Source: CAJPQU01 sp052170475 | Lineage (GTDB): Bacteria > Bacillota > Negativicutes > Selenomonadales > Selenomonadaceae | Reading direction: 5' to 3' | DNA length: 8,501 nt | NCBI GenBank assembly: GCA_052170475.1 | Contig: JBQNAL010000034.1 | Span: 1 to 8,501, forward strand | Shown here: positions 1 to 5,687 of the stretch, in pieces | How positions within the stretch are numbered: the first letter of the stretch is position 1 | Layout of the letters: each line of letters opens with the position of its first letter | Notes under the pieces: model-generated | Told to the model about the DNA's origin: nothing | Seen by the model: only the letters and a program-made list of their open reading frames with translations | Database searches by the model: none | Position numbers and translations under genes: made by a program

Positions 1-2174
1 TGAAGAACAAATTCGGCGATGTCGTCACGGAGCAGTCCTATCATCGCACGGGCGGCGACGTTGACGTCATCACCAGCGAAGACATCGCGCAGCGCCACTA
101 CGCCGATATGACGAGCGCCATCAAGGCACTGCCGGGCGTGCAGGTGAACAGCATCGGCTATCACGGCGGCGAGTATGGCACGGGAAGCCAGTACAATACG
201 ACGGTGACCATCAACGGCGACGACCGCGTCGTCGTCTGCTTGGACGGGCGGCGCATCGACAATGCCGTCAGCGGGATGATCGGCTACTATTCGTCGAATG
301 GGACGAAGGCGCTGGCCAACCTCGATCAGGTGACGAGCATCGACAACGTGGAGGCCATCGAGATCATCAAAGGCCCGGGGGCGTCGAAGTACGGCGCGGA
401 CGCGACGGGCGGCGTCATCAACATCATCACGAAGAAGGGGACGATAGAGCCGCACGGCAAGATCGATCTCGCGACCGGGGCCTATTCGCACCATACATAC
501 CGCTTCAATTATGCCGGCTCGACGAAGGACGGCTCCTTCCGCTACTTTGTCTCCGGGATGCGCGATCAGGGCGGCAGCGGCAAATATTACGATCGGATGA
601 CGGCGCGAGAATACGAAGCGCACGGCACGAATTTCAAAGATTCGAGCTTTAATCTCCGCTTGGATAAATATTTCGGCGCGGATCAGCAGCTCACGTTTTC
701 CTTCAATCACACCGACGCCTACGACGGCTATCCGATTGCCGTTCCCGATTATCGCTACATGAATAAGGCGGATTGGCTGGCGCGGCTGAACCGCATGAAT
801 GTGCTGGGTTTGTACGGATCCATCAAGAACCCGGGCTATCGCAATGATTGGTACCTCAACGGGCTGAAAGGCTCGGCCACGGGGCACAACAATTTTGATT
901 ACGATCTCACCTACTCGTTCGGCAAGGATCACGATATGGAAAGCTATATCCGGGCCTACTATCAGCTCCATCAATACTGGACGGTCTGGGGGCCGCGGGA
1001 CGCCGACGTCTGGGGTTCGCGTCCGATACCGACGCCCTGGGATCCCGAGTGGGACGAATATGTCAAAGCCAAGACGGTGACCCGTAAGGACAAGCGTAAC
1101 AAGGATAACGAGGATAATCACGGGATCGAGGGGCAGATCGGAAAATCCTTCGGCCCTCACGACCTCCTCTTTGGCTGGGCGCTCGATTGGTCGCGTCACG
1201 AGAACTTTTCCATCAGCTCCATCACCGGGAAGGAAACGACGACGGACGTCAAGCAGACGACCTTCGTCAGCTTCTTGCAGGATAAGATCCACGTCAACGA
1301 CCGCTTTGAGATCGCACCGGCGCTGCGCTTCCAGTGGGCGAACGCGATCAGTACCACGCGGGAAACGGGGACGACTTCGGATACCCACAGCCAGTATTCC
1401 AAAGTGACGGCGGCGGTGAACGCCGAGTACCTCTTTTCCCCGGGCTTTAGCATTTTCGCCGGCTGGACACAGGTGAACCGCCCCTTAAAGTCTGGCGATT
1501 ATAAGCCGTCCGCCAGCCTGTACTTGGATCAAAAGTTGGAGAATGAGCACGGCAACGCCTATACCATCGGCCTCAAAAAGGCGTTTTCCCCGAATACGTC
1601 GGCATTTATCAACTATGACTACATGCACATGGATAACGCCATTTCCCGGCAGTCCGTCTGGGATAAAAAGGTCGGCGACTGGCGGGCGAAATCCGTCAAC
1701 GCCAAGCAGACGCGGTGGGCGTTCAACATGGGGATCAATCATCGCTTTAGTCCCCAGTGGCGGGCGCGGCTCTCGTATTCCACCATCGACGAGCACTGGT
1801 CAGCCAAGCACGGGATGATCTTTCAGCCGGGTCTTGGCCTCGACAGCAGTCTGATTCTCGTCAACGCGTACATCAATTCCACGCGGCCGAAGCATAAGAC
1901 GGTGCTGGACGTGAGCTACGAGCAGGGGAAATGGTTTTCGTCGCTGACGGCGGTGATGTACAGCGGCATGGACACGCGCTACTTCACCGCCAATCGGTTC
2001 TTGATTTTGGATTGGGTGCTGAACTATAAGATCAATCAGGATACGACCGTCTACCTGACGGTGGACAACCTGACGAACCAAGGCTACGAGGTAAAATATC
2101 ATCCTTGGGGCGGCAAGGGCACTTACGCCATGCCGGGACGCACGTTTATGTTAGGCGTGGAATACAAGTTCTGA
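1..2174 (+). CDS. TonB-dependent outer-membrane receptor, 5' partial
   Basis: This is a gated outer-membrane beta-barrel importing an iron chelate, cobalamin or similar ligand with energy from TonB-ExbBD. The frame is open from the left edge, so the signal peptide and TonB box lie upstream; about 723 residues are visible, and the ATG at 108 is internal to the plug. The plug domain covers roughly visible residues 1-146. Its hallmarks are DVITSEDIAQ near the left edge, a LDGRRIDNA segment, VEAIEIIKGPGASKYGADA (about 348-407) and GGVINIITKK (408-437). The rest is Tyr/Trp/Gly-rich alternating barrel sequence, with the late VDNLTNQGYE segment and a terminal phenylalanine (EYKF), the usual outer-membrane insertion signal. 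The ligand cannot be told; the plug resembles the CirA/BtuB type in general style. A strong terminator follows 15 bases after the stop. It appears intact, unlike the receptor remnant behind it. The family is certain, the substrate unknown. Confidence 0.95.
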   Translation, partial: KNKFGDVVTEQSYHRTGGDVDVITSEDIAQRHYADMTSAIKALPGVQVNSIGYHGGEYGTGSQYNTTVTINGDDRVVVCLDGRRIDNAVSGMIGYYSSNGTKALANLDQVTSIDNVEAIEIIKGPGASKYGADATGGVINIITKKGTIEPHGKIDLATGAYSHHTYRFNYAGSTKDGSFRYFVSGMRDQGGSGKYYDRMTAREYEAHGTNFKDSSFNLRLDKYFGADQQLTFSFNHTDAYDGYPIAVPDYRYMNKADWLARLNRMNVLGLYGSIKNPGYRNDWYLNGLKGSATGHNNFDYDLTYSFGKDHDMESYIRAYYQLHQYWTVWGPRDADVWGSRPIPTPWDPEWDEYVKAKTVTRKDKRNKDNEDNHGIEGQIGKSFGPHDLLFGWALDWSRHENFSISSITGKETTTDVKQTTFVSFLQDKIHVNDRFEIAPALRFQWANAISTTRETGTTSDTHSQYSKVTAAVNAEYLFSPGFSIFAGWTQVNRPLKSGDYKPSASLYLDQKLENEHGNAYTIGLKKAFSPNTSAFINYDYMHMDNAISRQSVWDKKVGDWRAKSVNAKQTRWAFNMGINHRFSPQWRARLSYSTIDEHWSAKHGMIFQPGLGLDSSLILVNAYINSTRPKHKTVLDVSYEQGKWFSSLTAVMYSGMDTRYFTANRFLILDWVLNYKINQDTTVYLTVDNLTNQGYEVKYHPWGGKGTYAMPGRTFMLGVEYKF

Positions 2175-2188
2175 ACCATGGAGCAAAG

Positions 2189-2225
2189 AAAGGCTCTCTC
2201 CGGCGGCGGGGGGAGCCTTTTCTTT
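2189..2225 (+). terminator. Rho-independent terminator of the TonB-dependent receptor gene
   Basis: A 13-bp stem pairs 2189-2201 with 2208-2220, including two G-U pairs, around a 6-base GGCGGC loop. It is followed by a T-rich tail (TTTTCTTT, about 2218-2225). It lies just after the receptor stop at 2172-2174 and fits its transcript end. The downstream pseudogene sequence begins in the tail itself. Confidence 0.85.
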
Positions 2226-2690
2226 ATGCAGACGAAGCGCGCACACGGGAACACGACGCAGTACACGATGGGCTTCGCCGAGCGCGGTACCTGGAGCAAC
2301 AATCTGGACATCGCCCGCCGCTTCGGCACGGACGGCGAGCATGGTCTGCGCGTCAACGTCTCCTACACCACCGGCGCGACGGGGATCAGCGACGAACAGG
2401 TGCGCAATAAAACGTTTGCCATCAATTACGATCACCATTCGGCTTCGTCCTCGACGAATCTCTTCTTTGGTTTTCGCGATACATGGACGGAAGAGGCGCA
2501 GCGCTATTTCTATTTGGGCGCAGCCGCCATCACCGCCATCGGTGCGATCGAAAGCGTGGCGGGGGTCGATTATTACATTTACCAAGATCAAGAAGGCTAA
2601 TACGCCCACGCCGACAACATTTTTTCCGACGCGCCGAACGTCCGCATCGACCCGGAAGCCGTGGCGCTCAAGAATCCGTCCGCACCGATC
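2226..2690 (+). pseudogene. Remnant of a second TonB-dependent siderophore receptor (plug end and first barrel strands)
   Basis: The translation from 2226 (QTKRAHGNTTQYTMGF, then NNLDIARRFG, GLRVNVSY, DEQVRNKTFAINYDHHS, TNLFFGF) has the texture of siderophore receptors at the plug-to-barrel boundary. In complete family members a TKRA-like segment follows the plug's GGxxN motif and is followed by strands with GRRFG and GVRVN patterns. Everything upstream (signal peptide, TonB box, plug) is missing, since the homology begins inside the terminator tail of the preceding gene. An in-frame TAA at 2598-2600 interrupts the frame, which then stays open (YAHADNIFSDAPNVRIDP) into the ABC ATPase remnant. 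Nearly all of the barrel is also missing. The in-frame ATG at 2178 lies before the terminator hairpin and is not a credible start. It differs in sequence from the intact receptor upstream, so it is not a simple duplicate. The right boundary is approximate. Confidence 0.7.
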
Positions 2691-2702
2691 GCGTGCGGAC
2701 GG
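2676..2702. repeat. 9-bp perfect inverted repeat at the pseudogene junction
   Basis: CCGTCCGCA (2676-2684) pairs perfectly with TGCGGACGG (2694-2702) across a 9-base spacer that itself contains the palindrome CGATCG. It lies where receptor-like sequence gives way to ABC ATPase sequence. There is no T-tract on either side, so it is not an intrinsic terminator. It may be a deletion-joint scar or chance in GC-rich DNA. Confidence 0.5.
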
Positions 2703-3092
2703 TCACCGGCCTTTCGCGACATTCGAGCGCTAAGCGGCGGCGAACGGCAGCGCGTCTTCATCGCCCGGGCACTCGCGCAGGAGCCGCGTCTCCTCCTCTT
2801 GGACGAACCGACGAGCAGCCTCGACCCCTACCATCAGCTCTTCGTCCTCCACCTCCTTGCCTCCGCCGTCAAAGAGCGCGGCGTCACCGTGATCATGACC
2901 ATCCACGACCTCAACTTAGCCGCCCTCTTCTGCGACCGCGCCGTGTTCCTCAAAGACGGGTACCTCTTCGCGGAAGGCGACATAAAAAGCGTACTGACAG
3001 GAGAAAACATCCGCACCATCTACGGCATCGAGACCGAGATCACCGAACGAGACGGCCACCTCCATGTGCGCCTCAAAAAGGATCTGCCGTAA
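2700..3092 (+). pseudogene. 3' half of an Fe-siderophore/cobalamin-type ABC transporter ATPase
   Basis: The reading frame gives the C-terminal half of a FecE/FepC/BtuD-like ATPase. It contains the signature motif LSGGERQR (starting at 2730), Walker B with catalytic Glu and D-loop (LLLLDEPTSSLD, about 2790-2826), the switch histidine in MTIHDLNLAA (His at 2904-2906), and the accessory C-terminal segment ending at the TAA 3090-3092. The Walker A P-loop and Q-loop half is absent, so it cannot bind ATP normally alone. No ribosome-binding site precedes the GTG at 2661 or any other in-frame start. Upstream, the same frame runs back into the receptor remnant. The amino acids VRTVTGLS just before the signature region look ABC-like but lie in another frame (about 2693-2716), which suggests an extra frameshift near the junction. 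Family members of this type power import of Fe-siderophores; here the partner permease and binding protein are not visible. Confidence 0.8.
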
Positions 3093-3167
3093 AAACACCC
3101 CCCACACTTCAAATGAAGAACATACGTCCATTTTCTATGTACTCCAAAAAATATTTTCTTCCTCTTC

Positions 3168-3196
3168 TTGCTAAATTGTTACAGGTATGCTATGAT
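3168..3196 (+). promoter_or_regulatory. Sigma-A-type promoter of the pheA-aroF operon
   Basis: The -35 element is TTGCTA (3168-3173) and the -10 element TATGAT (3191-3196), with a 17-base spacer. TGC directly before the -10 makes it an extended -10 (TGnTATGAT). It sits in an AT-rich island in otherwise GC-rich DNA. Initiation near 3203 would place the whole T-box leader in the transcript. Confidence 0.85.
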
Positions 3197-3202
3197 AACC
3201 CC

Positions 3203-3480
3203 ATCACGAAAAAGACGATGAATCGGAAAAGTACCGCGCGAAGTGCCGTGTAGAGAGCCGGGGTTGCTGGGAGCCGGTCGGCGGGACGCGAGGGGAAGTT
3301 CGCCGAGGAGTTGCCCGCTGAAGCGTTTTACCGTAGGCGGTGCCGGAGCCTTCGCCGTTACGAGAGGGAGCCTATCGGTCGGTGTGACCCGTAGGAAGCG
3401 AGCGTCCGCCACGGCGGGCAGTAAGGTGGTAACGCGAGGAAAAGCCTCGTCCTTTCAAGGACGAGGCTTTTGTGTTGAAA
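3203..3480 (+). promoter_or_regulatory. T-box riboswitch, tRNA-Phe specific, upstream of pheA
   Basis: The transcript leader senses aminoacylation of a tRNA and chooses between terminator and antiterminator. Stem I runs from about 3223 to 3306. The basal helix pairs TCGG 3223-3226 with CCGA 3303-3306. The loop-E parts are AGTA 3230-3233 and GAA 3295-3297. An upper helix pairs CC-CGCG 3234-3240 with CGCG-GG 3287-3293, and the conserved AGAGAG (3252-3257) precedes an apical hairpin (CCGG 3258-3261 with 3274-3277). The specifier directly after GAA-G is TTC (3299-3301), a Phe codon, followed by a purine as usual. A stem-III-like hairpin spans 3371-3395. The T-box AAGGTGGTAACGCG (3423-3436) carries UGGU (3427-3430), complementary to an ACCA tRNA end, which fits tRNA-Phe. 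GCGT (3402-3405) can pair with ACGC (3432-3435) to close the antiterminator. The downstream gene makes a phenylalanine precursor, which agrees. The start coordinate is estimated from the promoter. Confidence 0.93.
3440..3475 (+). terminator. Conditional terminator of the Phe T-box leader
   Basis: A perfect 15-bp stem pairs 3440-3454 with 3457-3471 (core GCCTCGTCCTT / AAGGACGAGGC) and is followed by a short T-rich tail (TTTTGTGTT). It starts just after the T-box element and would form when charged tRNA-Phe does not stabilise the antiterminator. Only about 15 bases separate it from the pheA ribosome-binding region. Confidence 0.9.
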
Positions 3481-3493
3481 CAGGAGGGGCATG

Positions 3494-4384
3494 ATGGAAA
3501 CGATGGGATATTTGGGGCCCTCGGGTACCCACAGCGAAGCGGCCGCGCTCTATTTGGCAAAGCGATGGGGAACAGAGATGGCGCTTCGCGCCTACCCGGA
3601 CATCTTCTCCGCCATCGAGGGCGTCGCCAACGGGGAGGTGAACAGCGCCTTCGTGCCCGCCGAAAACTCCATCGAGGGCGCCGTGAACATCACCTTGGAC
3701 ACCTTGGCGGTGAGCGAGGATCTCCACATCGAGCGAGAACTCATCTGGGACATCCACCATCAGCTCATGGCACGCTGCCCGGCGGAAGAAATCCGCACCA
3801 TCTACTCTCATCCTCAGCCGTTGGCGCAGTGCCGCCGCTTTCTCAAGGCGCGGTTCCCTTTGGCGCAGCTCCTCACCACGGCCAGCACGGCACGGGCAGC
3901 GAAGATCGTCGCAGAGGGCGAGGAAGGCGCCGCGGCGATATGCACCGCCCGCGCCGGAGAGCTGTACGATCTCACCCCCATCGCCACGGAGATTCAAGAC
4001 GATATGCGAAACTGCACCCGCTTTTACCAGATTCGCCGTCCGCCGCTTGCCCCGCTCCCGGAGGGCGCCGGAGGGCGCGCCGCCATCGTCTGTCAGATCG
4101 AGGGGGCGAAAGCGGGCAGCCTGTGCGACGTGCTATGGGAATTTTCGTCGCGGCAGGTGAATATGACGCGCATCGAGAGCCGTCCCGCGCGGATGGGGCT
4201 TGGCGTCTACCTCTTCTTCTTCGATTTGGAAATCGAAGCGCTCCGCCCCCGCGCCCCCTTGGAAGAGGCGATTGCCGCCGTCCGAAAAAAGAGTCTCTGG
4301 CTCAAGGATCTTGGACGCTTTCCCGTCCTCACCCATGAGACGGAGCGCCACGGCGAGCCTGCCGCCCGCCCCGCTCGCCCTTGA
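3494..4384 (+). CDS. pheA: Prephenate dehydratase with C-terminal ACT domain
   Basis: This cytosolic enzyme converts prephenate to phenylpyruvate, water and CO2, committing chorismate flux to phenylalanine. The 296-residue product is the normal size for a monofunctional, non-chorismate-mutase-fused enzyme. The catalytic domain (about 1-185) opens with GYLGPSGTHSEAA and carries PAENSIEG (about 56-63), SHPQ (about 105-108) and the catalytic Thr-Arg-Phe motif in NCTRFYQI (Thr about 175). The ACT regulatory domain (about 195-270) has AGSLCDVLWEFSSRQVNMTRIESRP; the ESRP motif is typical of phenylalanine feedback sites. AGGAGG at 3482-3487 is six bases from the ATG at 3494, but only three from the in-frame ATG at 3491, so 3494 is preferred. 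The extreme C-terminus is an Arg/Ala/Pro-rich tail without family meaning. It is first in a two-gene operon behind a Phe T-box, giving transcriptional control by tRNA charging on top of likely enzyme feedback by Phe. Confidence 0.97.
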   Translation: METMGYLGPSGTHSEAAALYLAKRWGTEMALRAYPDIFSAIEGVANGEVNSAFVPAENSIEGAVNITLDTLAVSEDLHIERELIWDIHHQLMARCPAEEIRTIYSHPQPLAQCRRFLKARFPLAQLLTTASTARAAKIVAEGEEGAAAICTARAGELYDLTPIATEIQDDMRNCTRFYQIRRPPLAPLPEGAGGRAAIVCQIEGAKAGSLCDVLWEFSSRQVNMTRIESRPARMGLGVYLFFFDLEIEALRPRAPLEEAIAAVRKKSLWLKDLGRFPVLTHETERHGEPAARPARP

Positions 4385-4454
4385 TCCATACGCCGCAGCG
4401 AAGCCTTCGCCGCGCACCGCACACAACAGGAAGCCTAAAAAAGGAGCTGACACC

Positions 4455-5489
4455 ATGGTCATCATCATGCAGAGCGACGCCACCGAAAAAGACATGGCTG
4501 ACGTCATCGCCGTCATCGAAAGTCAAGGCCTCACCGCCAAGGTCATGGAGGGGGCACAGCAAAAAATCGTCGGGGTCATCGGCGACAAGACGCGCCTCGC
4601 CGCCTGTGCCATCGACGCCTTGCCGGGCGTAGAGCGGAGTGTCGCCATTTCAAAGAGTTACAAATTGGTGAGCCGCGAATTTCATCCCCAGTCCAGCGTC
4701 ATCGACGTGGCGGGGGTGCCCATCGGCGGCGACGAATTCGTCGTCATGGCAGGGCCTTGCGCCGTCGAGTCGCGCGCGCAGCTCTTAGAATCCGCCGAGA
4801 TCGCGCGGCGCGGCGGGGCGCAGTTCCTCCGGGGCGGCGCGTATAAGCCCCGCACCTCCCCCTACTCTTTCCAAGGCTTAGAGGAAGAAGGGCTGAAGTA
4901 TTTAGCCGAGGCGCGGGAAAAGACGGGGCTTCGCGTCGTCACCGAGGTCACGGAAGTGGACGCCGTCCCGACCGTAGCCGCCTACGCCGACCTCCTCCAA
5001 ATCGGCGCACGGAACATGCAGAATTTCCGCCTCCTCAAGGAAGTCGGCCGCACGCAAAAGCCCGTCCTCTTGAAGCGCGGTCTCGCCGCGACGCTAGACG
5101 AATGGCTCAACGCCGCCGAATACATCCTAAACGAAGGGAACCCCAACGTCATCTTCTGCGAGCGCGGGATCAGGAGCTACGAAACGTACACCCGCAACAC
5201 CCTCGATCTCTCCGCCGTCGCCGCCGTGAAGCACCTCTCCCACCTCCCCATCATCGTCGATCCGAGCCACGGCACGGGGAAATGGCGGCTCGTAAAGCCC
5301 ATGTCGCTCGCCGCTGTCGCCGCCGGCGCGGACGGGATCATCTTGGAGATGCACCCGAATCCCGCCAAGGCGCTCTCCGACGGTCCCCAGTCCCTCACGC
5401 CGGTGAACTACGAAGACCTCATGAAAGACGTACAAAAATTAGCCCGCTTCATGAAGACCGAGGGCATCATCAGCACCGACCTCTCATAA
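4455..5489 (+). CDS. aroF: 3-deoxy-7-phosphoheptulonate (DAHP) synthase, type I-beta
   Basis: It condenses phosphoenolpyruvate with erythrose 4-phosphate to DAHP, the entry step of the shikimate pathway. The 344-residue protein has a ferredoxin-like (ACT-like) N-terminal domain, about residues 1-70, known in this family for aromatic-amino-acid feedback. The (beta/alpha)8 catalytic barrel follows. Active-site motifs are MAGPCAVES, RGGAYKPRTSPYSFQG, QIGARNMQN, LLKRGL, DPSHGTG and LEMHPNP. The four expected metal ligands are present as Cys102, His272, Glu298 and Asp309, matching from memory the numbering of the Thermotoga maritima enzyme. AGGAG at 4442-4446 is eight bases before ATG 4455. The frame extends further upstream into pheA, but that stretch is not family-like. 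Seventy bases separate it from the pheA stop, with no clear promoter or terminator, so it should be co-transcribed and share the Phe T-box. A phenylalanine-specific isoenzyme role is inference. Confidence 0.97.
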   Translation: MVIIMQSDATEKDMADVIAVIESQGLTAKVMEGAQQKIVGVIGDKTRLAACAIDALPGVERSVAISKSYKLVSREFHPQSSVIDVAGVPIGGDEFVVMAGPCAVESRAQLLESAEIARRGGAQFLRGGAYKPRTSPYSFQGLEEEGLKYLAEAREKTGLRVVTEVTEVDAVPTVAAYADLLQIGARNMQNFRLLKEVGRTQKPVLLKRGLAATLDEWLNAAEYILNEGNPNVIFCERGIRSYETYTRNTLDLSAVAAVKHLSHLPIIVDPSHGTGKWRLVKPMSLAAVAAGADGIILEMHPNPAKALSDGPQSLTPVNYEDLMKDVQKLARFMKTEGIISTDLS

Positions 5490-5497
5490 ATTTCTCC

Positions 5498-5566
5498 TTA
5501 TCGACGGATAAGTTATCCACAAAATTCCAGTTTCCCCCCGCCTTTTGGGGATAATTTTGTGGATAA
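5498..5566. promoter_or_regulatory. Cluster of DnaA-box-like sequences with two perfect inverted boxes
   Basis: Two perfect copies of the DnaA box TTATCCACA face each other: 5513-5521 on the plus strand and 5558-5566 on the minus strand. An 8/9 match (TTATCCCCA, minus, 5546-5554) lies between them. Weaker matches lie at 5498-5506 (plus, 7/9) and 5503-5511 (minus, 6/9). The two perfect boxes sit within a 14-bp perfect inverted repeat (5513-5526 with 5553-5566), and CCCC/GGGG inside the 26-base spacer could pair further. No T-tract follows on either strand, so it does not look like a terminator. No dnaA, dnaN or other replication gene is near, so it is unlikely to be oriC. Binding by DnaA is inference from the motif; a titration or regulatory site, or a dispersed intergenic repeat, are possible roles. 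Confidence 0.6.
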
Positions 5567-5600
5567 GTAAAGCCAAACCTCTCCTGTGCCTTCGCCATAA

Positions 5601-5640
5601 ACAAGCGGCTCCTCTCTATCCAAAGAGAGGAGCCGCTTGT
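5601..5640. terminator. Bidirectional terminator hairpin between convergent genes
   Basis: A perfect 17-bp stem pairs 5601-5617 with 5624-5640 around a six-base ATCCAA loop. It lies between aroF (plus) and the AIM24-family gene (minus), which converge. On the minus strand the stem is followed by a modest T-rich run (TTGTTTAT). On the plus strand the tail is poor, so termination of aroF here rests mainly on stem strength. No other terminator for either gene was seen. Confidence 0.7.
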
Positions 5641-5687
5641 CTCTATGCCGCCGCTGCACCGATGGAGCAGCATGACTTTCCTGTGAT

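Noticed and set aside
2661..3092. Functional ABC ATPase starting at GTG 2661
   Set aside because: It lacks Walker A and the Q-loop, has no ribosome-binding site, and its first dozen residues are continuous with receptor-like sequence upstream.
2483..3253. 256-codon open frame overlapping the receptor and ATPase remnants
   Set aside because: It is an Arg/Pro/His-rich shadow of the GC-rich opposite frame, running into the promoter and T-box leader. Only a few residues near 2693-2716 look ABC-like, explained by a frameshift.
3179..3412. Minus-strand and plus-strand small open frames in the T-box leader
   Set aside because: The region is accounted for by promoter and structured leader RNA; these frames have no ribosome-binding sites or recognisable protein features.
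3472..4338. 288-codon open frame overlapping pheA
   Set aside because: Composition is Arg/Gly/His-rich out-of-frame translation; pheA in the other frame carries all the family motifs and the ribosome-binding site.
4200..4454. In-frame upstream extension of aroF giving a 429-residue protein
   Set aside because: It overlaps the pheA ACT-domain coding region and reads as low-complexity Arg/Pro/Ser sequence. The clear ribosome-binding site at 4442-4446 and the family N-terminus both set the start at 4455.
5490..5687. Chromosomal replication origin
   Set aside because: DnaA boxes are present but there is no AT-rich unwinding region and no dnaA, dnaN, rpmH or other origin-neighbour gene in the window.
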